Source: Vibrio methylphosphonaticus (GTDB taxonomy: Bacteria; Pseudomonadota; Gammaproteobacteria; Enterobacterales; Vibrionaceae). Taken from it: 64,000 nt of DNA. Below, piece after piece: positions 35,859 through 43,443 of the stretch. Below the pieces are notes generated by a model that worked only from the letters and a program-made list of their open reading frames with translations, was not told the origin of the DNA and did not search any database. The stretch lies in contig NZ_JAMKMS010000003.1 of assembly GCF_023634655.1 (NCBI RefSeq), forward strand, positions 124,001 through 188,000, in the 5' to 3' direction. The number at the start of each line of letters is the position of its first letter. The first letter of the stretch is position 1. A program made the position numbers and the translations under genes.

Positions 35859-37004
35859 TTAGGTTCGACTTCGTAATCGTTCTGATATTTTCGTATCTTC
35901 CCAAGAGAAAATATCTCGACCAAAATGGCCGTAACAAGCGGTTTTTTGGTAACGAGGAGCCAGTAAATCTAAGTGTTGAATTATTTCATATACTCGAATA
36001 TTGAAATGTTCTTCAACAAGTTGATATAAGCGAGAAACTGGCACTTTTTCTGTACCGAATGAGTTTATCTTCATTGATATTGGTTCAGAAAGACCAATCG
36101 CCCACGCAAGCTGGATTTCACATTTTCGAACCAATCCCGCTGCGACTAAGTTTTTAGCAATGTACCTAGCCATATAAGCAGCAGAACGATCAACTTTTGA
36201 AGGATCTTTACCAGAAAAAGCGCCCCCACCGTGACAAGCAGCACCACCATAAGTATCAACAATAATTTTCCTACCTGTCAGACCACAATCTGCTGTGGGC
36301 CCCCCAATATGGAACTCCCCAGCAGGATTGACAAGAAATTGTGTTTTTGAAGTCACCCAAGACGCAGGAATCACAGGTTTAATAACCTCTTCAATCACTG
36401 CCTCTCGTAGATCTTTCAAAGAGATGCTTGGAAGATGTTGAGTTGACACTAAAATGGTGTGGGCTTGCTGAATAGTATTTTGGTGATACTCAAGCGTAAT
36501 TTGGGCTTTCGCATCGGGAAGAAAAAAAGGTAGCACATTTTTTTTTCGCAATAATGCCTGCCTTTTCATTAATTTATGTGCGTAGCAGATGGGAGCTGGC
36601 ATCAGTTCTGTGGTTTCATCACAGGCATAACCAAAGGTGATACCCTGATCACCGGCACCGAGTTGAGAAAACTGAGAGCTTCGAATACCTTCAGATATAT
36701 TGCTAGATTGAAGTCCGAGTAAATTGATAATCCCACAGCTGTTACCATCGAACCCTGCGATTGAGCTGTTGTATCCACAGCGATTGATCGTGGTTCGAAT
36801 AATCGCCTCAATATCAACCTTTGCGGATGAATTGACCTCGCCAGCAACGATAATCACCCCCGACTTGATCAAGCATTCACAAGCGACTTTTGCAAAAGAA
36901 TCTTGGAGTAAAAAAGCATCTAGAATCGCATCGGAAACCTGATCCGCTAATTTATCCGGATGCCCTTCTGAAACAGACTCTGAAGTAAATAAGTATCTTT
37001 CCAT
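35859..37004 (-). CDS. metK: S-adenosylmethionine synthetase paralog in the microcompartment locus
   Basis: This 381-residue enzyme makes S-adenosylmethionine from ATP and methionine. It starts with FTSESVSEGHPDKLADQVSD; GAGDQGITFGYACDET is the methionine/ATP loop, and GGAACHGGGAFSGKDPSKVDRS and YGHFGRD follow. The sequence reads as divergent from housekeeping MetK, with substitutions inside conserved stretches, so it is probably a dedicated copy supplying the activase. It is encoded 50 bp upstream of the tailed BMC-H. From memory, MetK genes also occur in some published GRM loci. Confidence 0.92.
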   Translation of the reverse strand: MERYLFTSESVSEGHPDKLADQVSDAILDAFLLQDSFAKVACECLIKSGVIIVAGEVNSSAKVDIEAIIRTTINRCGYNSSIAGFDGNSCGIINLLGLQSSNISEGIRSSQFSQLGAGDQGITFGYACDETTELMPAPICYAHKLMKRQALLRKKNVLPFFLPDAKAQITLEYHQNTIQQAHTILVSTQHLPSISLKDLREAVIEEVIKPVIPASWVTSKTQFLVNPAGEFHIGGPTADCGLTGRKIIVDTYGGAACHGGGAFSGKDPSKVDRSAAYMARYIAKNLVAAGLVRKCEIQLAWAIGLSEPISMKINSFGTEKVPVSRLYQLVEEHFNIRVYEIIQHLDLLAPRYQKTACYGHFGRDIFSWEDTKISERLRSRT

Positions 37005-37135
37005 TATCTATACTTTCATACGTAACCATATCTTATGTTAAGCATTTGAGTGGTTGACGAAAAGGCACTTTATTGCCAAAGTGGTGGAGTATTTTGTTAT
37101 CCCACACTTTAATTAAGCAAGATAATACAACATTA

Positions 37136-38173
37136 TTATCCTATTTCTCTATAATCAGATGGAGATATACCTATTTCCTTTTTAAAAACTCGACAAAAGT
37201 AATTCGAATCTCTCCATGCAAGCTCTAAAGAAATTACATTTACTTTTAAATCACTGAACTTTAATAAAGAGCAAGCTATAATGATTTTTCTCTGTGCTAC
37301 ATAGTTTGAAAATCCGACATTTTCACTTTTCTTGAATGCTCGACTCAAATAGCATGAACTGACAAATGTCTTGTCAGAAACATCATCCAACGTGACAGTT
37401 TTTAATATATTTTTTTCGATGTGAAACTTTGCCCTATCAATAAAATCCAAACTAGACGCTTGTTTTTTAAAAAATGGAGTAAATACAACATCACCGACAT
37501 GAAATAATAAATAGATCAGGCGTGGATATATATTTTGGTTTAAACCCAATCGTCCAATATCTTCAGATAGAGCATGTAGCTTCGAGCAAGTAGAGGAATA
37601 ATCACCACTCAATGAGTCGAGATGAAAGCCTAAAGTATCAAGAAATGTTCTTACTTTCTCTCTTGCTTCTTCACTCTCGTTATCTCGAATGTAAATTTTG
37701 TTAATTGTATCTAAAACGAAGTTGTTCCAATGTACATAATTTTTATTTTGAAAGAGTTCATTTAATTTATCTTTAATTTTTTTAGTTTCTTTGCTCTTCC
37801 TTTCATCAAATCCAAGTGTTATTTTAATTGTCTCACTGAGTAATTCTTGTCTTACCGGCTTTAACAAATAATCTTGAATCTGCAAGTTGAACATATCCCT
37901 TAACATATCAAAGTCGTCGTTCGCTGAGGTTACTACAACTTTCGCTGTATTATTTTTTGACCTTAAATAATCAACAACCTCCTTTCCATTAGGCAAAGGG
38001 ATATTAATATCGACCAATATTAAATCAATATTTTTAATGTCATCTATTAATTGAATTGCTTTTTTCCCTGTTGACGCCTTATGAACAATAGCATTATCGA
38101 TGCATGTTAATACAATTCGCTCAATAGATTCCATTTCAATCCATTCATCTTCTACAATTACTATATTATACAT
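37136..38173 (-). CDS. AraC-type response regulator
   Basis: The ATG at 38173 with an aagtgag site is preferred to a GTG four codons earlier, giving 345 residues. It has a receiver domain (VIVEDEW acidic pair, phospho-acceptor Asp55 in LILVDINIP, Lys in LLKPVRQE) and an AraC/XylS double helix-turn-helix at the C-terminus (DVSDKTFVSSCYLSRAFKKS and DSNYFCRVFKKEIGISPSDY). It is 12 bp downstream of the histidine kinase gene. The pair probably switches on the microcompartment operon and the facilitator. It is YesN/LytT-like in layout. Confidence 0.9.
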   Translation of the reverse strand: MYNIVIVEDEWIEMESIERIVLTCIDNAIVHKASTGKKAIQLIDDIKNIDLILVDINIPLPNGKEVVDYLRSKNNTAKVVVTSANDDFDMLRDMFNLQIQDYLLKPVRQELLSETIKITLGFDERKSKETKKIKDKLNELFQNKNYVHWNNFVLDTINKIYIRDNESEEAREKVRTFLDTLGFHLDSLSGDYSSTCSKLHALSEDIGRLGLNQNIYPRLIYLLFHVGDVVFTPFFKKQASSLDFIDRAKFHIEKNILKTVTLDDVSDKTFVSSCYLSRAFKKSENVGFSNYVAQRKIIIACSLLKFSDLKVNVISLELAWRDSNYFCRVFKKEIGISPSDYREIG

Positions 38174-38185
38174 ACGGCGTCTCAC

Positions 38186-39409
38186 TTAGTTATTATTCAT
38201 GGGAATTTTTAAAACTATTTTAGTTCCTTTTTTAGGCTTGTTAGGACTAGATATATCTAACTTGTATCCATCGCCATATAAAAGCCTTGTTCTATTTATT
38301 ATATTGTATATACCGATGCAACCACTATTAGAATGTTGCTCACCAGAAATTATATCTTCTATCTTTTCTTTTGAAATACCATCACCGTTATCCTGCAATT
38401 CAACAAATATACTTTTTCCATTATCGTAGGCTTTAATCGATAGCGTACTAATGATATCTCTAGGCTCTACAACGTAGTTGAAAAAATTTTCTACCAAAGG
38501 TTGAAGAATCAAAAAAGGACAAGGGATATTAGAATATTTATCTGGCACATTACAAGTATATGAAAAACGGTCTCCCATCCTAACTTCTTGTATAGACATA
38601 TAATTTTTTACATACTTTATTTCCTGTCCCAGCGTGATTACACTACATGAACTTTTCCTTAATAAATAACGCATCATATCAGAGAAATTATGCACCATAT
38701 TTTCAGTTCTATTTGCTTCTTCTAAATAAGATAGACGACCAATGGTATTCAGAACATTAAATAAGAAATGAGGATTTACTTGGTAGGAAAGGGCTTTAAA
38801 CTCGGCTTCATGTAAAGCCTTCTCCATCTCCATACTTTTTTGTAATTCATTTTTTAATTCAAGTTCTTTTTCATGTAAATCGGTTTGAATAAGCCGTGAA
38901 TGTGCTTGCTCAACTAAATATGAAGCAACATCGAACAAGGTGTCTGCTGTCGATATAAAGCGTTCATAATCCATCTTTCTAGTTGTATCGTATAAAGCAA
39001 TGAGTTCAGAATTATCTTCCCAGATCTTATTCTCTTCAAGAATATACGGAATCTTACTTTTCGTATTGTCTTCCACTTTGACTTGACCTGATATCATTGC
39101 CCCTAAATACTGTCCTTCAATCATGATAGGTACAGCACATTCAACAAAACCACAGTAACAACGATAGACAACTGGCTTACCAGTTTGCATAGCAATTCGA
39201 CCACCAGCATCATCACTTTCATAACACTGCATTTTTCTTGTTGGATCTTTTCTCGCTTGGGCACAATATTCGCAGAACCCACTTGGCTTGGTGACAGGTT
39301 CCCCGTGAGAGTCAACGACAACCAGTGCAATTTCCATTGACTGACTGAAATTATTCTGTAACTTTTGCAAGCGGTTAATATCTAAATACTTGTCTAACGT
39401 ATACTGCAT
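38186..39409 (-). CDS. PocR-domain sensor histidine kinase
   Basis: The ATG at 39409 is chosen over an upstream TTG at 39469; the FNR-type site then falls ~63 bp upstream, a normal activator position. Of 407 residues, ~10-165 are a PocR-type ligand domain with conserved cysteines ([39 protein letters not shown]). A coiled segment follows, then a LytS/YesM-type kinase core with the His in [15 protein letters not shown] and the ATPase N-box [11 protein letters not shown]. PocR of Salmonella responds to 1,2-propanediol. No membrane helix is seen, so it should sense the cytoplasmic signal. Confidence 0.9.
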   Translation of the reverse strand: MQYTLDKYLDINRLQKLQNNFSQSMEIALVVVDSHGEPVTKPSGFCEYCAQARKDPTRKMQCYESDDAGGRIAMQTGKPVVYRCYCGFVECAVPIMIEGQYLGAMISGQVKVEDNTKSKIPYILEENKIWEDNSELIALYDTTRKMDYERFISTADTLFDVASYLVEQAHSRLIQTDLHEKELELKNELQKSMEMEKALHEAEFKALSYQVNPHFLFNVLNTIGRLSYLEEANRTENMVHNFSDMMRYLLRKSSCSVITLGQEIKYVKNYMSIQEVRMGDRFSYTCNVPDKYSNIPCPFLILQPLVENFFNYVVEPRDIISTLSIKAYDNGKSIFVELQDNGDGISKEKIEDIISGEQHSNSGCIGIYNIINRTRLLYGDGYKLDISSPNKPKKGTKIVLKIPMNNN

Positions 39410-39471
39410 AGCGTTCTGCTGACCATAGTTTCTCAGATCAAAAAAGTATAAGTTTAGGAAAGAAATCAAAC

Positions 39472-39485
39472 TTGATTCAGATCAA
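39472..39485. promoter_or_regulatory. FNR-type binding site (TTGAT-N4-ATCAA)
   Basis: The sequence ttgattcagatcaa is a perfect match to the FNR consensus palindrome and lies ~63 bp before the kinase ATG. Activation from a -41.5 position would put the transcript start near 39437. It would make the sensor pair, and so the oxygen-sensitive glycyl radical pathway, anaerobically induced. CRP half-site resemblance is weaker. The rest of 39486-39759 shows no gene. Confidence 0.65.
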
Positions 39486-39759
39486 ATTAATACATCATCT
39501 TACTTGGTAAATGGTCATTTTTAGATGTCGGTAATGTTATGCTAACGCCGACGTTCTCCCCTCGTTTTTAGGCTGTACAAAGCCCATGCACAGTTTCGTC
39601 GCACATTGGCCTTGATGTTTTAACTAATTGTTATTAATAGTTAGCCACTTAGCCTGCATCACGTTGTACTAATCCGAATTATGATCCGCACCCGCAGTTT
39701 TGGATACTGAGTTAAACACCATCTAACCCAGTTTTTCTAATGCTTGAGCAAAATCGAAA

Positions 39760-39927
39760 TCATTCTTCTATTCGTTCCCATATAAACAGAATTTTTCGTC
39801 CACCAAGCGGACGAATGCAATGGATGCCTTCAAATAACACAGAATCTTTAAGTTGCTCACGAATTACTCTTTGATCGTATTTAATGACCAAAGAAAGCTC
39901 TTCTGTTGTTAGGTAGGTATATGCCAT
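39760..39927 (-). CDS. Excisionase-like small winged-helix protein
   Basis: This 55-residue frame was read directly from the sequence. It has the form of small excisionase/AlpA-like DNA-binding proteins: a short helix-turn-helix (TTEELSLVIKYDQRVIREQL) and a wing with basic residues (RPLGGRKILFIWERIEE). Such proteins direct excision of integrative elements. It diverges from a frameshifted Xre gene, a usual control pair in genomic islands. The partner integrase is not next to it. Confidence 0.6.
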   Translation of the reverse strand: MAYTYLTTEELSLVIKYDQRVIREQLKDSVLFEGIHCIRPLGGRKILFIWERIEE

Positions 39928-39992
39928 AATCATTTCCTATCTTTGTCACTACATTTTGTAACTCTAGAGAAACATTTAGGGTCTTTATAGAA

Positions 39993-40213
39993 ATGATTAA
40001 ATGCCATTTGTCAACTTTACTAGGTGCTAGAAAGCTCAAAATTGCTGACGTAGTAAGGGATACCGGGATAAATAGAAGTACAGTTAACCGACTTTTCACG
40101 AGACTAATAACCGAATTGATTTTGAAGCACTGGAAAAACTCTGTCTTTACTTAAATTGCACCGTCGGTGAGCTGCTCGAAGTGATCCCAGATAATGATCT
40201 TCAGGCTGACTAA
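39993..40213 (+). pseudogene. Xre/Cro-type regulator, frameshifted
   Basis: The first frame reads MIKCHLSTLLGARKLKIADV, then VRDTGINRSTVNRLF, and stops early. After a one-base loss near 40098 the other frame continues HETNNRIDFEALEKLCLYLN, then CTVGELLEVIPDNDLQAD, which completes a normal ~70-residue Cro/C1 helix-turn-helix protein. The region 40214-40649 that follows has no gene except the tRNA fragment. Confidence 0.75.
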
Positions 40214-40421
40214 ATTAACCTTCTCAACCAATCGAAATTTAGACAACCTAAGTCACGTTGGTCACACTGTGGTCTCAAAATGGTCACAGTGAATTCTAAG
40301 GTCTTAAATTACAGTGTTCACCTAAACGTCAGACACGACAAAAACACGCAATAAAGCGCTAGGAAATAAAATTCAATTGGAATTAATTTAGGATGTAAAA
40401 TAAAGAAGGAATTGAGCTATA

Positions 40422-40465
<44 letters not shown>

Positions 40466-40649
40466 CATTACACCCACTCAAGTTTTTACTGTCAAAAATT
40501 TGAAATAAGGCAATCTTTCATATAGTTATCTATAAACCCCCTATCAAATTAAAACCCCATTTTTCAACATTTTTGATCGACTTTTTTAACTTTGAGCCTC
40601 AAGTAATGTATACTTATTGTACATTTTATGACTTAAACGAGCGTTTGAA

Positions 40650-41228
40650 ATGTCGCATATTTTATCGAATCGTTCAAAAAACCGATTAGAATTTTCGATT
40701 CATAGTGCTGCCCTACCCGCCTTTTCGTTCTTTCATTCTCGGCAGTTTTGGGTGGACAAAGCTGCTCTGCAGCAGTCGTCTTTAGAAGAAATTAATGTCG
40801 GTCTCATGCTTCAGGCCGTGCGTATATCAAACAACAAAATCGCCATTATCTCCGGATTTGAATCGTTAAGTTTCTCACTAACAACACTTAATCTTGTCGA
40901 GTGCGATGTCATTGTTCACGACGACATGAGTGATATCGATATCGAGAAACGAGCATGGTTGGCCGTGTTGCGCACTATGCTTTCCTCAATCGACAACAAA
41001 TCAGCAGAAGACTTTCGTCGAGTACTTAATCAACAAGCACCAAACACAATCATTAAATCTCTTTTTGATAAGAATAAATTGACCCAAAAACAGCTCTCCG
41101 TCATGACACATTCTTCGAGAAGTTCTCTCGCTCAGCAAAACGCCAAAGCACAAACCCAAGAGATACCCCCCGAAGAAGAACCCTCCATTTTTGAGCGCCT
41201 CTTACAGGAGAACAAACGCGATGATTGA
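40650..41228 (+). CDS. First gene of recombinase operon, unknown
   Basis: This 192-residue protein has no recognised domain. It begins MSHILSNRSKNRLEFSIHSA, has a mixed alpha/beta middle and ends in an acidic, proline-containing tail (EIPPEEEPSIFERLLQE). Its stop overlaps the start of the next gene by eight bases, so translation is coupled and it belongs functionally to the recombinase system. A DNA-binding or architectural accessory role is possible, but no motif proves it. Related elements often begin with a first integrase, which this is not. Confidence 0.75.
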   Translation: MSHILSNRSKNRLEFSIHSAALPAFSFFHSRQFWVDKAALQQSSLEEINVGLMLQAVRISNNKIAIISGFESLSFSLTTLNLVECDVIVHDDMSDIDIEKRAWLAVLRTMLSSIDNKSAEDFRRVLNQQAPNTIIKSLFDKNKLTQKQLSVMTHSSRSSLAQQNAKAQTQEIPPEEEPSIFERLLQENKRDD

Positions 41229-43443
41229 AGGCGTAAAAGAGCGGTTTAAACACAAAAATATCGAACGCTTTCTAAAGCAGCTCTTCCCATTTGACGACAG
41301 TCACAATGCCCTCATCGCAGCCGAAGTTATTCGGCTATGTGAAATCATCAGAGAAGAATATAGAGACGAGTTTTCTGAATTATCCTTTCTTGTTTCGGAA
41401 GCGAAAAAAGTACAACGCCCCCCAACTGCGGCAAATTTACAGGACGTAGTTATTTCAATTTCAAACAACAAGAAGCTCCGCGTCCACTATCTACCCGCGT
41501 TCTTATCATCCAATCTTTTACTGACCTCCTATGACCACAACAAATTCGACCAATATAAAGCGCTGACTTTCTTGTCCGTGGCGCGCCTTTCATTTATTGG
41601 TACCCATCAATCTAAGATCGAAGCAATCTGTAATGACGTAAGGTTATTTGCCAATGGTAAACGAGAATCCATGGCCGCTTATCTGCCAGACATTGAGCAG
41701 CTCAGTTTTAACCAGCTTGTCAACGCTTTTAAAATCCTTGTTGATGACGAGAATGAAGATCGTCCCCCGAGCCAAGTGGTCGACAACCTTAATCATTATC
41801 GCCGACCCTACGAATCCACTTTAAACTACTCACACGGCTACACCCGTAATGTTACGAGCGGTGAATTCAAAAAAAGTGGACGCCTTGATCAGGGTGAACT
41901 CAAAACACTCGATGACGATAGTGAAGAGGGGTTATTTGAGCTAACACAGTTCAACGAGGGCCCTAAATCAACAAGTCATAGCTGGCAAAAAGAAGACCAT
42001 CACGGTGAAAGCAGTCGAACGACAAGTATAGTCAGCAGCTATACCCATACTCAACCGAGCTATGCGGCTGGAGCATTACATGCTCGCGCCATTCAAGCTC
42101 GTATTGAAAAGCGAGACATGAGTCTTGCTTGCGATATAGACAGTGCGACAATTTATGAAATAGGTGCATTGGTACGCTATTGCATGGAACAAATTACAAG
42201 CAATTCAAACACTTTGATGGCAGCCAAGTTACTACTTGTTATGCTATTCAGTGGCAGCACCTACAATCAAGCAAAAAAGCTGAAAAGTAAGCGCTCCTCA
42301 AACCAAAAACTCATAGGCTTTTGCCGAAAGCACAAGCTGCCTTCTCAAAAACAGCGGGCTGAGCTCTTACCCCTTCTTACGAAAACCGAGGAAGAATTTT
42401 GGTTACCTTTACCGCAGATTGTCTGTCAGAAGATGAGTAGCCTTACTTTCAAAGAAGTGGAAGAAGCGGAGTTGAAAGGGTTGCTCAGTCACATCAATAA
42501 GCAACATGACACGTATCTAACACTGAGGAGAGTTTCGTCCTATCTTAGACAGAAGCTGTCGCATGAAAACGTTGACTCGACCATTATTGCTTTGATTGCA
42601 GGTGAGCCGATTAACACCATACCTGCTGCGTTTTACCTCCAACTTTCTAATGGCTACCTACTTCAAACATACAGCCGTTATCTGGACTTCCTCTCACACC
42701 TAGCAACAGATCCATCCGTGTTAACTCTCTTCGATAAAACTCCCAACCCTTCATCGCTTGGTTCACCCCTGTATATCGAAACGGATGTCTTGTCTTCATT
42801 GTTTTCCCAGCTTCAGTCAAAGCTGAGCGCTGAAAAACAAGCGAATGAATGCTTTCATAACGACATCACGATTTACACTCAGCTTATTCTTGCTATTGCA
42901 TCAGGCTATCGGCCCGTGACCGGTTGGTTTGGGAAAATCACGCACTTATCACTACAAACAGGAGACTATTGGATTTCGGACAAAGAGTCCGGTATTGGTG
43001 ATAATAGCCGCGTCATCAAGCTTCCAGAGATCGCCATTAACATCCTCAACAACTATTTGAACTATTGCAAACGACGCGTACTACAGCTCGCCAACACTCA
43101 ACCGGAACTATCGCTCGAATATCAACGTTTACTTACAGGGGAGACGCATCTCTTTTTCTACCTTAAAGAAAATCAGTACGAGCCGTGTACACCATCAAGC
43201 TACACATTTTTCATTGACGCAGTCTTCCCTCTCCAAGCCAACTGGGCACGACACCACACACGTTCCCTATTAACCGCAAAGGGCATTGACCTCTCTGTCA
43301 TTAACGCCTGGATGGGGCATATGAATCAATCTAAGCGAAGTTTTCACGAGTTTAGTACTCTCACCCGCCAACATATGCTGACGGTCTCAAACATCCTTAA
43401 CGAACATCTGTTAGATATTGGCGTGGAGGCCACATATGACTGA
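41221..43443 (+). CDS. Tyrosine-recombinase-fold protein lacking the catalytic tyrosine
   Basis: The ATG at 41221, overlapping the previous stop, gives 740 residues. The C-terminal ~200 residues carry recombinase boxes: Arg564 in SGYRPVTGW, His678 and Arg681 in WARHHTRSLL, His700 in WMGHMNQSKRS. Where the nucleophile Tyr should follow, the sequence reads RSFHEFSTL, with Phe708/Phe711; the only later Tyr is the penultimate residue 739. It is probably a catalytically dead partner, like the tyrosine-recombinase-fold protein of SE/GInt-type elements. The long N-terminal part is unrecognised. It overlaps the next gene. Confidence 0.8.
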   Translation: MIEGVKERFKHKNIERFLKQLFPFDDSHNALIAAEVIRLCEIIREEYRDEFSELSFLVSEAKKVQRPPTAANLQDVVISISNNKKLRVHYLPAFLSSNLLLTSYDHNKFDQYKALTFLSVARLSFIGTHQSKIEAICNDVRLFANGKRESMAAYLPDIEQLSFNQLVNAFKILVDDENEDRPPSQVVDNLNHYRRPYESTLNYSHGYTRNVTSGEFKKSGRLDQGELKTLDDDSEEGLFELTQFNEGPKSTSHSWQKEDHHGESSRTTSIVSSYTHTQPSYAAGALHARAIQARIEKRDMSLACDIDSATIYEIGALVRYCMEQITSNSNTLMAAKLLLVMLFSGSTYNQAKKLKSKRSSNQKLIGFCRKHKLPSQKQRAELLPLLTKTEEEFWLPLPQIVCQKMSSLTFKEVEEAELKGLLSHINKQHDTYLTLRRVSSYLRQKLSHENVDSTIIALIAGEPINTIPAAFYLQLSNGYLLQTYSRYLDFLSHLATDPSVLTLFDKTPNPSSLGSPLYIETDVLSSLFSQLQSKLSAEKQANECFHNDITIYTQLILAIASGYRPVTGWFGKITHLSLQTGDYWISDKESGIGDNSRVIKLPEIAINILNNYLNYCKRRVLQLANTQPELSLEYQRLLTGETHLFFYLKENQYEPCTPSSYTFFIDAVFPLQANWARHHTRSLLTAKGIDLSVINAWMGHMNQSKRSFHEFSTLTRQHMLTVSNILNEHLLDIGVEATYD

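Noticed and set aside
39410..39469. Upstream TTG start for the histidine kinase
   Set aside because: It would place the FNR palindrome at the start codon with no room for a ribosome site; the ATG at 39409 fits the PocR domain start.
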